NCBI GenBank assembly: GCA_017541205.1 | Contig: JAFXZO010000097.1 | Coordinates: 1-35,694 of the forward strand | Source of the DNA: Clostridia bacterium | Lineage (GTDB): Bacteria > Bacillota > Clostridia > Christensenellales > Aristaeellaceae | Length of the DNA: 35,694 bases | Direction: 5' to 3' | Shown: piece after piece, positions 1-8,195 of the stretch | Numbering within the stretch: position 1 is the first letter of the stretch | Layout: each line of letters begins with the position of its first letter | The notes under the pieces: model-generated | What the model was told of the DNA's origin: nothing | The model's database searches: none | Seen by the model: only the letters and a program-made list of their open reading frames with translations | Program-made: the position numbers and the translations under genes

Positions 1-624
1 CATGCCCTTCTTCATTTCGCCGCCGTACCAGGTGTTCAGGATCACCTGCTCCCGGCTGGTCACGTTGAAGGCCACCACGGTTTCGCTGTTCAGGCCCAGC
101 GCTTTGTAGTTTTCGCACTTGGCCTTGGCAGCGGTGTACACGATGAAGTCGGGCTTGAAATCAGCCTCTTCTTCCGCCGTGGGCTTAATGAACATGTTGC
201 GCACGAAATGCGCCTGCCAGGCCACTTCCATGATGAAGCGCACGGCCATGCGGGTATCCTTGTTGGCGCCGCAGAAAGCGTCCACCACATAGAGCTTCTT
301 GCCGCTGAGCTGCTTCTTGGCCAGATCCTTTACGGTTTCCCTGGTCTTTTCGTCCATGGGATGGTTGTCGTTCTTATACTCGGCAGTGGTCCACCACACG
401 GTGTCCTTGCTGTTTTCGTCCATGACGATGTATTTATCCTTGGGGGAACGGCCGGTATAAATGCCGGTCATTACGTTCACGGCGCCCAGTTCGCTTTCCT
501 GGCCCTTATCATAGCCTTCCAGGGAAGGATCCATTTCGTCCTTATAAAGCAGTTCATAGCCGGGATTGTAGATGATTTCTTTGGTGTCGGTAATGCCGTA
601 CTTGGTCAAATCGATTTTTGCCAT
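1..624 (-). CDS. pckA: Phosphoenolpyruvate carboxykinase (ATP), N-terminal part
   Basis: Partial gene: the first 208 codons are present and the rest lies beyond the left edge. ATP-dependent PEP carboxykinase interconverts oxaloacetate plus ATP with PEP, CO2 and ADP in the cytoplasm; in anaerobes it often runs in the carboxylating, ATP-forming direction. The reading starts [11 protein letters not shown] and contains the family's N-terminal motif [14 protein letters not shown] (about residues 54-67), followed by a VDAFCGAN segment and [17 protein letters not shown]. The ATG at 622-624 is preceded by AAGGGG/AGGAAG purine-rich sequence. The nucleotide-binding and metal-binding motifs of the C-terminal half cannot be seen here. 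The call rests on the long collinear match to the ATP-type (not GTP-type) family. Confidence 0.95.
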   Translation of the reverse strand, partial: MAKIDLTKYGITDTKEIIYNPGYELLYKDEMDPSLEGYDKGQESELGAVNVMTGIYTGRSPKDKYIVMDENSKDTVWWTTAEYKNDNHPMDEKTRETVKDLAKKQLSGKKLYVVDAFCGANKDTRMAVRFIMEVAWQAHFVRNMFIKPTAEEEADFKPDFIVYTAAKAKCENYKALGLNSETVVAFNVTSREQVILNTWYGGEMKKGM

Positions 625-700
625 CTTCCTGAACCCCTTTTCTATCAATTTGATGATGAATCATTGGTTGGCAGAGGCAAACCCAACCTCTACCAAATAC

Positions 701-730
701 ATTATATCACAACCATTTGGGCCTGGTCAA
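701..730 (-). promoter_or_regulatory. Promoter for pckA
   Basis: On the minus strand TTGACC (725-730) and TATAAT (701-706) are separated by 18 bases, about 80 bases upstream of the pckA start. This is a good housekeeping sigma-factor promoter. The roughly 220-base gap between pckA and the mgtC-like gene holds nothing else that I can name. Confidence 0.75.
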
Positions 731-844
731 TGTTCAAAACGTTTGCTTCCCGGCCATATTCGGAATGTTTATTATATTTTTTTGCATTTCAATCAAGCTG
801 CGATTTCAGGAAACCGCGGCCAGAACGATAAGCATGACAGATGC

Positions 845-2293
845 CTATAACACAACGATGGAAATCACGCCGGGCATGAGCCGGATCAATTTGAGCAGTT
901 CCCCCTGATTCATGCTCCCGCGGAGGGTGATATTGACGGTATAGCGCGCATCGGCGTCTTCATCCTCCATATCTTCCAAGGAATGGATGCGCAGCGAGCT
1001 GATGGCCATGTGCTTATTCTTGCAAAGGCGCAGCACGTTATCCAGGGACGTTTTTTCGTCGTAGGCAAGCTCCACGGTGAACGCCGGATGATGCTCAATG
1101 TGCTCGCCAAGCCGGGCAAACCACGTTTCCGCCAGCAGCACCAGCACGCACCCGATCAGGGCGATTTCATAATACCCGCTGCCCAGGGCTAACCCGATGA
1201 TACCGGTCGTCCAGAGCCCCGCGGCGGTGGTGAGGCCCTTGATGGAGAGCTTTTTGGTGATCACGATGGTGCCCGCGCCAATGAAGCCCAGCCCGGAAAT
1301 CACCTGGCCGCTGATACGGGAAATATCGGAGGGCACCTCAAGCCCCAAATAGAGGTACAGCCCCGTCAGGGACGCGACGGCGGCGCCTAAGCATACCAGG
1401 ATATGGGCGCGTAACCCGGCGGGCCGGTTCTTGGCGGATCTCTCCAGCCCGATCAGGGCGCCGCAGAGGCAGGAAAGCACCATTTTGAGCACGATGGCCG
1501 GCAGGCCGAGGGCGCGAACGCCGTCGAAAATCGAAAGCATTTTTTCGCTCCTCCCCGTTACGAAATCAGTTCCTGTACGGAATGGACGCATTTGAGCTCG
1601 GCCAGCGAGGAAAGCATGCTGGAGTGGGAATGGTTTTCCTTGCTCAGCTTCAGGATAAAAATCGCGTTGGGGTATTTTCCCCCCTTTGCGTTCCGTGCGC
1701 TCGATATCGATGTCAAAGATATGCGCGTGTTCCTTTTCCATTAGCTCGGTGATGGTGGCGATATCCTCAACCGAATGGAATTCCACGTTCAGGGTGATAT
1801 TGCGAAGCCTGCGCTTGAAGGCGCCTTCCAGCGGAGCCATCAGGTTGAGGACCAGCACGATCATGAGCAGGGCCAGCAGCACCACTTCATAAAACCCGAG
1901 CCCCGCAGCCGCGCCGATGCATACGGTAGCAAACAGCCCCGTCGCGGTGGTCAGGCCGTTCACCTGCTGATGCGCCGCCTTCACGATGATGCCGGCGCCT
2001 AAGAAGCCGATACCGGTGATGACCTGCGCCGCCATGCGCGAGCCGTCAAACTTGAGGCTCACCCGCGCCGCCGTATCCGCCCACGCGCCCGTCAGCATTT
2101 TGTACTGGTAAAGGGCAAGCAGCGTGCTCATTGCCGCACCGATGCTGATGAGCATGTAGGTGCGGAAGCCTGCGGGACGTTCGCGTTTGGAACGGCCGTA
2201 GCCGATCAGCCCGCCGGCGGCAAGCGCCAAAAACAGGCGCAGCGCCATGCTGCCCAGGCTGAAATCCCTCAGGTAAGCAACCGCGTTCTCCAT
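845..2293 (-). CDS. Tandem MgtC/SapB-family membrane proteins read as one ORF through a one-base shift
   Basis: One open frame encodes two successive MgtC/SapB units. Each has a hydrophobic half of about four membrane segments, with the family motif G(L)IGxxR/ERSxxxRPAGxRxxxL and (I)xGxGFLGAG / ISGLGFIGAG, then a soluble ACT-like tail of about 80 residues. MgtC proteins are inner-membrane proteins linked to Mg limitation or stress; the role here is unknown. The joining segment (about residues 199-250) is unlike the family. Deleting one G from the G6 run at 1679-1684 restores a natural tail for unit 1 (KYPNAIFILKLSKENHSH...) ending at a TAA at 1558-1560. The TAA is followed at once by a GGGGAGGAG site and the ATG (1540) of unit 2. 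So this was probably two genes, 2293-1558 and 1540-845. ATG 2293 is used; a TTG at 2305 is also in frame, and the best SD (AAAGGA) points to an out-of-frame ATG at 2312. Confidence 0.8.
   Translation of the reverse strand: MENAVAYLRDFSLGSMALRLFLALAAGGLIGYGRSKRERPAGFRTYMLISIGAAMSTLLALYQYKMLTGAWADTAARVSLKFDGSRMAAQVITGIGFLGAGIIVKAAHQQVNGLTTATGLFATVCIGAAAGLGFYEVVLLALLMIVLVLNLMAPLEGAFKRRLRNITLNVEFHSVEDIATITELMEKEHAHIFDIDIERTERKGGKIPQRDFYPEAEQGKPFPLQHAFLAGRAQMRPFRTGTDFVTGRSEKMLSIFDGVRALGLPAIVLKMVLSCLCGALIGLERSAKNRPAGLRAHILVCLGAAVASLTGLYLYLGLEVPSDISRISGQVISGLGFIGAGTIVITKKLSIKGLTTAAGLWTTGIIGLALGSGYYEIALIGCVLVLLAETWFARLGEHIEHHPAFTVELAYDEKTSLDNVLRLCKNKHMAISSLRIHSLEDMEDEDADARYTVNITLRGSMNQGELLKLIRLMPGVISIVVL
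1548..1556 (-). promoter_or_regulatory. Internal ribosome binding site of the second mgtC-like unit
   Basis: GGGGAGGAG on the minus strand lies seven bases before ATG 1538-1540 and one base after the TAA (1558-1560) that would end the first unit in its restored frame. It is the main sequence evidence that unit 2 (845-1540, 231 residues) is translated on its own. Confidence 0.7.
1679..1684 (-). other. G6 homopolymer where the two mgtC reading frames are joined
   Basis: The minus strand reads CGC AAA GGG GGG AAA ATA. With five Gs the frame becomes AAA GGG GGA AAA TAC and continues as a plausible MgtC tail to a stop. Six Gs bypass that stop and fuse the two units. The site could be a sequencing or assembly error, a slippage-prone phase-variable tract, or a genuine mutation. 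Confidence 0.65.
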
Positions 2294-2373
2294 ACTCGGC
2301 CCCAACTCTCATAACAAGAATCCTTTCAAATTATATCAGAAAGCGGCAAAATTGGTAAAGTTTCGCGCAATTC

Positions 2374-2412
2374 AAAAAACGGAGGAAACCAGTATTTTCC
2401 ATGGTTTCCTCC
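2374..2412 (-). terminator. Rho-independent terminator after proC
   Basis: GGAGGAAACC (2381-2390) pairs perfectly with GGTTTCCTCC (2403-2412), with a 12-base loop. On the minus strand the stem is followed by GTTTTTTGAA. It lies just downstream of the proC stop. Confidence 0.85.
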
Positions 2413-2429
2413 GCTTATGCCCCCATGGC

Positions 2430-3230
2430 TTATTTTGCCAGGCTCTTTGATTTTTGAACCGCCGCGTCCACAGCCTCCATGACGGCGGAACGGAAGGCCC
2501 TCTTTTCCAGGGCGGCAACGCCTTCGATGGTCGTTCCCGCCGGGGACGTGACCATATCCTTGAGCGCGCCGGGATGCAGGCCGGTTTCCAGGGCGAGCTT
2601 ACCGCTGCCCATCAATACCTGCGCGGCGAAGCGCTGCGCCATGGCGCGCGGAAGGCCCGCGCGAACGCCCGCGTCCGCCAGCGCTTCCAGGAACAGGAAT
2701 ACGAACGCCGGAGAGGATCCGCTGACCCCCGTGACCGCGTCCATCAGGTTTTCCCTCACTTCCTCGGCAAGCCCCATGCAGGAAAGGAGGCGAAAGGCGA
2801 ATTGCCATTCCTCCTTCGTCACTTTATCGTTTCGGCAGACGGCGAGCACGCCTTCGCCCACCATCGCGGGGGTGTTCGGCATGATGCGGATGATATGGAG
2901 ATCTTGGTTTTTCAGGGCGTCGCCCAGCATTTTCAGCGAATACCCCGCCACGATCGAGAGCAGCAGCGTATTTTTCCCGATCGCGGAGCTGATCTGCGCG
3001 GCTACTTCTGGCAAAAACTGCGGCTTGACCGCCAGCAGAAGGCAGCCTGACTTCGCCGCTTCGCAGTTATCCGAGGTCGTTTGGATGCCCGTATCCGCTT
3101 CGAGCTTTTTTCGCTGCGCTTCGCTGATATCGGCGGCCAGGATCTCTTCCGGCTGCAAAATGCCCGCTTTCACGATCATGCGGATCATAGCGCCGCCCAT
3201 GTTGCCGCAGCCGATCACACCTAATTTCAT
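2430..3230 (-). CDS. proC: Pyrroline-5-carboxylate reductase
   Basis: Final step of proline synthesis: NAD(P)H-dependent reduction of 1-pyrroline-5-carboxylate to L-proline, in the cytoplasm. The 266-residue protein has the usual length. It begins MKLGVIGCGNMGGAM, the N-terminal Rossmann nucleotide-binding turn, and carries IMPNTPAMVGEG, LLAVKPQ, the dimerisation-domain segment VTGVSGSSPAFVFLFLEALADAG and a C-terminal SPAGTTIEG motif, all typical of ProC. The frame stays open for 19 more codons upstream, but the family N-terminus and an AAAGGA site about ten bases ahead place the start at ATG 3228-3230. It is a single-gene unit with its own terminator, divergent from the isomerase-like gene. 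Confidence 0.96.
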   Translation of the reverse strand: MKLGVIGCGNMGGAMIRMIVKAGILQPEEILAADISEAQRKKLEADTGIQTTSDNCEAAKSGCLLLAVKPQFLPEVAAQISSAIGKNTLLLSIVAGYSLKMLGDALKNQDLHIIRIMPNTPAMVGEGVLAVCRNDKVTKEEWQFAFRLLSCMGLAEEVRENLMDAVTGVSGSSPAFVFLFLEALADAGVRAGLPRAMAQRFAAQVLMGSGKLALETGLHPGALKDMVTSPAGTTIEGVAALEKRAFRSAVMEAVDAAVQKSKSLAK

Positions 3231-3345
3231 CTTGGTCACGCGTCCTTTCAACAGTATTCTGTTTATTATAGCGCCATCATTCCGCATCGCACAAGGGATC
3301 GGCCTGTATTTCCGCTGTACGGCTTATCGATCGGGAAATTCCCGC

Positions 3346-3375
3346 TTGTCTTCCATGCGCCGTATGGTATATAAT
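3346..3375 (+). promoter_or_regulatory. Promoter of the isomerase-like gene
   Basis: TTGTCT (3346-3351) and TATAAT (3370-3375) with an 18-base spacer lie about 40 bases before the start codon at 3415. Confidence 0.7.
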
Positions 3376-3414
3376 AGCGGCAGAGAAAACAGCCGTATCG
3401 TCAAGGAGGTTCAA

Positions 3415-4263
3415 ATGAGCAGATTTTCTATCGGTATTATTCTGGATTCCTTCCGAAAGCCCTTTCCGGAAGCCCTGAAGCTGACGAAGGAATTAGGGGC
3501 GCAGGGCATTCAGGTCTACGCGACAAGCGGCGAGATGTCCCCGGAAAACCTGACGGGCCAAAAGCGCAGGGATTTCCTGAACATGGTCAAGGACAACGGC
3601 CTGGTCATTTCCGCGCTGTGCGGCGATCTGGGCCGCGGCTTTGCGCGCAGGGAGGAGAACCCGGAGCTGATCCGGCGCTCCAAGCTGATCGTCGATTTGG
3701 CGAAGGAATTGGAAACGAACATCGTGACCACGCACATCGGCGTGGTGCCCAGCGATCCCCACAGCCCCTATTACGCCGTTATGCAGGATGCCTGCGGCGA
3801 GCTGGCCGCGTACGCGGACCGGATGGAAGCGAGATTCGCCGTGGAAACGGGGCCTGAGCTCTCCAAGACCCTGCGTTCCTTCCTGGACGGATTGCATTCC
3901 AAGGGCGTATCCGTCAATCTGGACCCCGCGAACCTGGTCATGGTGGCCGGGGATGATCCCGTGGAGGCCGTGCACAACCTGGGGCCTTACATCGTGCATA
4001 CCCATGCCAAGGACGGCGTCATGTGCAGAAAGACCAACCCGGAAGCGATCTACGCCGAAACCATGCATGGCAATAACCAGACGGAGGACGGCCCCGCCTA
4101 TCTGGAGCTGCCGCTCGGCCAGGGCAAGGTGCCGTGGGACAGGTATCTAAACGCGCTGGAGGAGGAAGGCTTCCACGGCTTCCTGACCATCGAGCGCGAG
4201 GTCGGCGAAAATCCCGCCGCCGATATCGCATTGGCCATCGATTTCCTGAAGGCCCGCATTTGA
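3415..4263 (+). CDS. Sugar phosphate isomerase/epimerase-like TIM-barrel protein
   Basis: 282 residues, of the AP-endonuclease-2-like TIM-barrel (xylose isomerase-like) superfamily, which includes sugar and inosose epimerases and isomerases using a divalent metal. Segments that look like barrel-strand metal ligands are TTHIGVVP, FAVETGPE, VNLDPANLVM, IVHTHAKDGV and FLTIERE. Start: ATG 3415 follows AAGGAGGT (3403-3410) at ideal spacing; the long open frame upstream overlaps the promoter and is not coding. It is monocistronic and ends only 4 bases from the convergent end of trmD, with no terminator between. The substrate cannot be told from sequence; a D-tagatose/xylulose-type epimerase or a hydroxypyruvate isomerase-like role are possible. 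Confidence 0.85.
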   Translation: MSRFSIGIILDSFRKPFPEALKLTKELGAQGIQVYATSGEMSPENLTGQKRRDFLNMVKDNGLVISALCGDLGRGFARREENPELIRRSKLIVDLAKELETNIVTTHIGVVPSDPHSPYYAVMQDACGELAAYADRMEARFAVETGPELSKTLRSFLDGLHSKGVSVNLDPANLVMVAGDDPVEAVHNLGPYIVHTHAKDGVMCRKTNPEAIYAETMHGNNQTEDGPAYLELPLGQGKVPWDRYLNALEEEGFHGFLTIEREVGENPAADIALAIDFLKARI

Positions 4264-4267
4264 CGCG

Positions 4268-5035
4268 TTATTTCAGGAACGCTTCGTATTCCTTCTTTTC
4301 CTTGTCCGTCAGCGCCGCCCGCTTCAAAAGCTCCGGGCGGCGCTTGATCGTTTCTTCGATCGCCTTGGTTCTGCGCCAGGCGGTAATTTTGGCGTGGTCG
4401 CCGTTCAAGAGCACGTCCGGGACGGCCATGCCCTCGAATTCCCGGGGCCGCGTATACTGGGGATATTCCAGCAGCCCTGCATCCGAAAAGCTCTCGTCCT
4501 TGGAGCTTTCCTCGCTTCCGAGCACGCCCGGGATCAGACGGGCGACGCAGTCCGCGATCATCATGGCCCCCAGCTCCCCGCCCGTAAGCACATAGTCCCC
4601 CACCGACACTTCCAAATCGATGTACTTATCCAGCGCCCGCTGGTCCACGCCCTCATAATGGCCGCAGAGCAGGATCAGGTGTTCCTCCCGCGCCAGCTCC
4701 TGGGCCAGCTTCTGTGTGAAGGGAACGCCGCGGGGCGACAGATATACGCGTTTGACGGGGACGCTTTCATGCGGCTCCAGGTTCGACAGGCAGGGCACTT
4801 TCCGCCTTTCGCAGACAGCCTTCATGCAGTCCGCGATGGGCTGGACCATCATGAGCATGCCGGCCCCGCCGCCGAAGGGATAATCGTCCGTATTCTTATG
4901 CTTGGAAAGGGAATACGGGCGGATATCCTCCGTTTCGATCTCGATCAGCCCCGCCTGCCGTGCACGGCCCAGAATGCTGGCGTTCAGCACGCTTTCAAAC
5001 ATTTCGGGGAAGATCGTCAGAATATCAATCGTCAT
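4268..5035 (-). CDS. trmD: tRNA (guanine-N1)-methyltransferase
   Basis: Transfers a methyl group from S-adenosylmethionine to N1 of G37 in tRNAs, which prevents frameshifting; it acts as a SPOUT (knotted) homodimer. The 255-residue protein begins MTIDILTIFPEMF and shows the family blocks DDYPFGGGAGM, LLCGHYEGVDQR and VGDYVLTGGE(L)GAM, which form the cofactor-binding trefoil knot, then RPREFEGMAVPDVLLNGDH. Start: the frame opens five codons earlier, but ATG 5033-5035 has AGAGGTG just before it and gives the standard N-terminus. The start lies inside the upstream acetyltransferase gene (11-base overlap), so the two are probably translationally coupled. It is the last gene of the ylxM-ffh operon; rplS, the usual next gene, is absent here. 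Confidence 0.97.
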   Translation of the reverse strand: MTIDILTIFPEMFESVLNASILGRARQAGLIEIETEDIRPYSLSKHKNTDDYPFGGGAGMLMMVQPIADCMKAVCERRKVPCLSNLEPHESVPVKRVYLSPRGVPFTQKLAQELAREEHLILLCGHYEGVDQRALDKYIDLEVSVGDYVLTGGELGAMMIADCVARLIPGVLGSEESSKDESFSDAGLLEYPQYTRPREFEGMAVPDVLLNGDHAKITAWRRTKAIEETIKRRPELLKRAALTDKEKKEYEAFLK

Positions 5036-5657
5036 GAAGCACCTCTTCATCGGCTGCGGGCGTCAGCTCCTCAAGCGCCGGATGGTCCGTCAGCCGTTTG
5101 ACGATGCGCCAGCCGTCCCGGCAGCGCACATAGTTTTTTTCGATGGGCCTGAATCCAAGATCGAGATAGACTTTGCAGGCTACCCATGTGGTTGTCTGGG
5201 TGGGGATCTTGGCGTGGGTACAGCCCAGCTGCTTCATGATTTGCAGCACATGGGAAACCAGAGGCTTGGAAAGGCCCCTCCCCTGCCATTCGCGCTTGAC
5301 GGCAACCCAATGCAGCCAGCCGTCTCCGCTCCAATCGATGCCGCGAATATCGAAATATGCCGTCGCGGTGGCGATCTTTTCGCCCGCTTCGTTTTCGATA
5401 AACACCATGCGCGCGGGCAGCAGCGCGGTATGGCCGGCAAAATACCTTTCCCAGACCTCCACGCCCTGCGCGTAAGAATCAAGCTCCCTGGCGCTCATTT
5501 CGACTGCGATCCACACGTCCCGGTCTCCGTCTGCGTAATTCGCGTAATGAAAGCCTGCCGGCAGCGGAATCTCCTTTTGATCGCTCAGTTCGCCGCGCAG
5601 CATCAGCTCATAATACCGAATGCGGGCGTCATGATTGTCCAATACAGGCAATGCCAT
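5025..5657 (-). CDS. GNAT-family N-acetyltransferase set between rimM and trmD
   Basis: 210 residues. The central region VAVKREWQGRGLSKPLVSHV (about residues 118-137) matches motif A of GNAT acetyltransferases, with the acetyl-CoA-binding R/Q-x-x-G-x-G/A turn (QGRGL). It is followed by the usual YLDLGFRP near the C-terminus. The substrate is unknown. It starts three bases after the rimM stop, with a GGGAG site inside rimM, and overlaps the trmD start by 11 bases, so it is firmly in the operon. rimM and trmD are normally adjacent, so this is an insertion into a conserved pair. Confidence 0.85.
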   Translation of the reverse strand: MALPVLDNHDARIRYYELMLRGELSDQKEIPLPAGFHYANYADGDRDVWIAVEMSARELDSYAQGVEVWERYFAGHTALLPARMVFIENEAGEKIATATAYFDIRGIDWSGDGWLHWVAVKREWQGRGLSKPLVSHVLQIMKQLGCTHAKIPTQTTTWVACKVYLDLGFRPIEKNYVRCRDGWRIVKRLTDHPALEELTPAADEEVLHDD

Positions 5658-5660
5658 TTC

Positions 5661-6188
5661 TTACTCCCATTCGCAAACCGCCACTTCCGGCAGCCGTTTT
5701 TCATCGATCGTGATGACGCCGTTTTGCGCGTCCACGGCGGGGATCACATGCTTGAGCGCGGGCAGCAGCATATCGCCCTTGGGGGTCTTGATCACGTACA
5801 CGTCGTTGCCGCCGGGCTGCAGCACATCTTTGACGACGCCGATCTCCCTGCCCCTAAGGTCCACGGCCCTGCACCCGATCAGATCGCAGATAAACGTTTC
5901 ATCCTCGCCAAGCGCGACCGCGTGCGCCCGATCCACATACAGGACCGTATCCCGCTGCTTTTCCGCTTCGTCCCGGTCCTTTACGCCGTTTAAGCGCAGG
6001 TATACCCCGTCGTCCCGAACGCTGATTTCATCCACGGGCGTTTTTTGGAAGGCGTCTCCCTTTTTGATATATACAAATTCCAAATCGAGGAAACGATTTG
6101 GATCGTCCGTTTCGGGCTTCACCTTGACCAGCCCCTTGATGCCCTGCGGACGCAGCACCTGACCGATCATCAAAAAATCTGAAAGCAT
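5661..6188 (-). CDS. rimM: 16S rRNA processing protein RimM
   Basis: Assembly factor for the head of the 30S subunit; it binds ribosomal protein S19 and helps mature 16S rRNA. The 175 residues have the typical two-barrel layout: an N-terminal RimM domain (MIGQVLRPQGIKGLVKVKPETDDPNRF) and a C-terminal PRC-barrel (DLIGCRAVDLRGREIGVVKDV...NDVYVI...LLPALKHVI). The start is ATG 6186-6188. A hairpin with a short U-run lies between khpA and rimM and may lower read-through into rimM. Confidence 0.96.
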   Translation of the reverse strand: MLSDFLMIGQVLRPQGIKGLVKVKPETDDPNRFLDLEFVYIKKGDAFQKTPVDEISVRDDGVYLRLNGVKDRDEAEKQRDTVLYVDRAHAVALGEDETFICDLIGCRAVDLRGREIGVVKDVLQPGGNDVYVIKTPKGDMLLPALKHVIPAVDAQNGVITIDEKRLPEVAVCEWE

Positions 6189-6216
6189 CGTAAAAACCTC
6201 AACGATAGTATCCTAT

Positions 6217-6248
6217 GAGAAAAGGGCGGCAGGATTTCCGCCGCCCTT
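6217..6248 (-). terminator. Terminator or attenuator between khpA and rimM
   Basis: AAGGGCGGC (6222-6230) pairs perfectly with GCCGCCCTT (6240-6248). On the minus strand the stem is followed by TTTTCTCAT, a short U-tract. It lies inside the operon just after the khpA stop, so it probably acts as a partial terminator that sets different levels of rpsP-khpA and rimM-trmD mRNA. Confidence 0.7.
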
Positions 6249-6256
6249 CATTGGCA

Positions 6257-6484
6257 TCACTGAATCTCAACAAACACCGGCTTGGCATTCTTATCCGTGG
6301 CGGCCTTGACCACCGTACGGATCGCCTTGGCGATTCGCCCCTGCTTGCCGATGACCTTGCCCATATCATCCGGGGCCACGCTCAGCTCCAGAATAATGGC
6401 TTCCGGCCCTTCGGTCTCCATCACTTGAACCGCGTCCGGCTGGTCAACCAGCGATTTTGCCAGGAAAAGGACAAGTTCCCGCAT
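6257..6484 (-). CDS. khpA: KH-domain RNA-binding protein (YlqC/KhpA family)
   Basis: A 75-residue single KH-domain protein. The segment VAPDDMGKVIGKQGRIAKAI contains the KH GxxG loop in the form IGKQGR. In Bacillota this protein pairs with KhpB (Jag/EloR) and binds RNA; it affects cell elongation and division and some RNA regulation. Its place between rpsP and rimM is the conserved one (ylqC in Bacillus). The start ATG 6482-6484 follows AAAGGAAA on the coding strand. Confidence 0.93.
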   Translation of the reverse strand: MRELVLFLAKSLVDQPDAVQVMETEGPEAIILELSVAPDDMGKVIGKQGRIAKAIRTVVKAATDKNAKPVFVEIQ

Positions 6485-6519
6485 GGATTTTCCTTTCTTT
6501 CTGACGGCGGATCAGGCGA

Positions 6520-6768
6520 TCAGCCTTCGATTGCGCCGGACTTTTTGAGCAGCACCCGCACGGTGTCGGTGGGCTGAGCGCCATCCTTCATCCACTGCTG
6601 GGCCTTTTCGTTGTCCACCTTGATTTCGGCGGGCTGCTTCATGGGATCGTAGTAGCCGATTTCTTCGATGAAACGGCCATCGCGGGCATTGCGGCCGTCA
6701 GCGACCACGATGCGGTAGAAGGGGTGCTTTTTCATGCCCATTCTCTTGAGACGGATTTTAACAGCCAT
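6520..6768 (-). CDS. rpsP: 30S ribosomal protein S16
   Basis: 82 residues, full length for bacterial S16, with the standard beginning [24 protein letters not shown] and the [12 protein letters not shown] block. It binds 16S rRNA early in 30S assembly. The start ATG 6766-6768 follows GGGAGGAA. It lies between ffh and khpA, the usual Bacillota order. Confidence 0.98.
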   Translation of the reverse strand: MAVKIRLKRMGMKKHPFYRIVVADGRNARDGRFIEEIGYYDPMKQPAEIKVDNEKAQQWMKDGAQPTDTVRVLLKKSGAIEG

Positions 6769-6846
6769 GGTAATGTTCCTCCCTGAAATGATTGTAATGT
6801 ATGGTAATCATATGGATATGATAACCTGCGGATCGGAAAAGCGGCG

Positions 6847-8190
6847 TTACTGGAAATTGCCCCCCATGTTCTTCATGGCGCGCATCATGCCGCGTTTGTT
6901 GCCCATCATCTGCTTCATCATTTTCTGCATCTGCTCAAACTGGCGGATGAGGGCGTTCACATCCTGCACGGTGACCCCCGCGCCGGCGGCGATGCGCTTG
7001 CGGCGGGAAGCGTTGAGGATGGCGGGGTTCTTGCGTTCTTTTAAGGTCATGGAGCAGATGATGGCTTCGGGCTTCTTCAAGGCGTTATCGTCCACTTCCA
7101 CGTTTTTGAGCTTGCTGCCGATGCCGGGCAGCATGCCCAGCACGTTTTGCAGCGGGCCCATTTTCTTGATCTGGCGCATCTGATCCAGGAATTCGTTCAG
7201 GTCAAAGTCCGCGGGGTTCTTTTTTCCCTTGGCCGCGGCTTTTTCGGCGGCCTCGGCTTCCGCCGTGGCGGCGGCCTTTTCGATCAGGGTCAGGATATCG
7301 CCCATCCCCAGGATGCGGGATGCCATGCGTTCCGGATGGAAGGGCTCGATATCGCCCAGCTTTTCGCCCGTGCCGGCAAACTTGATGGGCTTGCCCGTCA
7401 CCGCGCGGACGGAGAGCGCCGCGCCGCCGCGGGTATCGCTGTCCAGCTTGGTCACGATCACGCCGTCGATGGAGAGCTTTTCATCGAAGGATTTGGCGAC
7501 GTTCACGGCGTCCTGGCCGGTCATGGCGTCCACGACCAGAAGGATTTCCTGAGGCCGGACGGCGGCTTTGACGTCTTCCAGCTCCTGCATCAGGGCTTCG
7601 TCGATATGCAGGCGGCCGGCGGTATCGATGATGAGCACGTCCTGTCCATAGTATCGGGCGTATTCCACCGCTTCCCTGGCGGTTTTGACGGGGCTCTGGG
7701 TGCCCTTCTCAAACACGGGCACGCCGACCTGCTCGCCCACCACCTGCAGCTGTTTGATAGCGGCGGGGCGGTAAATATCGCAGGCGGCCAGCAGGGGCTT
7801 TTTGCCCTGCTTGGTCAGGTATCCGGCCAGTTTGGCCGCCATGGTGGTTTTACCGGCGCCCTGCAGGCCGCAGAGCATATAGATCGTGGGAACCGAGGGC
7901 GACCAGGTGAGCCTTGCGTTGGTGCCGCCCATGAGCGCGGTCAGCTCTTCATTGACGATCTTGATGACCTGCTGGCCCGCGTTCAGATTGGCCAGGATCT
8001 CCGCGCCGATGCAGCGATCCGTGACTTTTTTGATGAAATCCTTGACGACCAGGTAGTTGACGTCGGCTTCGAGCAGGGCCATGCGCACCTCGCGCATCGC
8101 ATCCTTGATGTTTTGCTCGCTCAATTTGCCTTTGCCCGTCAGCTTCTTAAAAGCGGATTGCAGTTTTTCGGAAAGCCCTTCAAAGGCCAT
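6847..8190 (-). CDS. ffh: Signal recognition particle GTPase Ffh
   Basis: Protein part of the signal recognition particle; with 4.5S RNA it binds nascent signal peptides and hands ribosomes to FtsY at the membrane. 447 residues, normal length. An N-domain starts MAFEGLSEKLQSAFKKL. The G-domain has GLQGAGKTT (P-loop, about residue 108), DTAGR and TKLD. The methionine-rich M-domain at the C-terminus (about 300-447) carries MTLKERKNPAILNASRRKRIA and ends in a run rich in Met, Lys and Gly. The start ATG 8188-8190 has AGGAGGAA ahead of it, five bases after the ylxM stop, which indicates coupling. Confidence 0.98.
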   Translation of the reverse strand: MAFEGLSEKLQSAFKKLTGKGKLSEQNIKDAMREVRMALLEADVNYLVVKDFIKKVTDRCIGAEILANLNAGQQVIKIVNEELTALMGGTNARLTWSPSVPTIYMLCGLQGAGKTTMAAKLAGYLTKQGKKPLLAACDIYRPAAIKQLQVVGEQVGVPVFEKGTQSPVKTAREAVEYARYYGQDVLIIDTAGRLHIDEALMQELEDVKAAVRPQEILLVVDAMTGQDAVNVAKSFDEKLSIDGVIVTKLDSDTRGGAALSVRAVTGKPIKFAGTGEKLGDIEPFHPERMASRILGMGDILTLIEKAAATAEAEAAEKAAAKGKKNPADFDLNEFLDQMRQIKKMGPLQNVLGMLPGIGSKLKNVEVDDNALKKPEAIICSMTLKERKNPAILNASRRKRIAAGAGVTVQDVNALIRQFEQMQKMMKQMMGNKRGMMRAMKNMGGNFQ

Positions 8191-8195
8191 GATGA

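Noticed and set aside
2479-3414. Upstream extension of the isomerase-like frame
   Set aside because: It runs antisense through proC and across a promoter; the RBS and family-like start are at 3415.
6769-6846. Imperfect hairpin between ffh and rpsP
   Set aside because: GGTTATCATAT can pair with ATATGATTACC only imperfectly, and there is no T-run, so it is not supported as a terminator.
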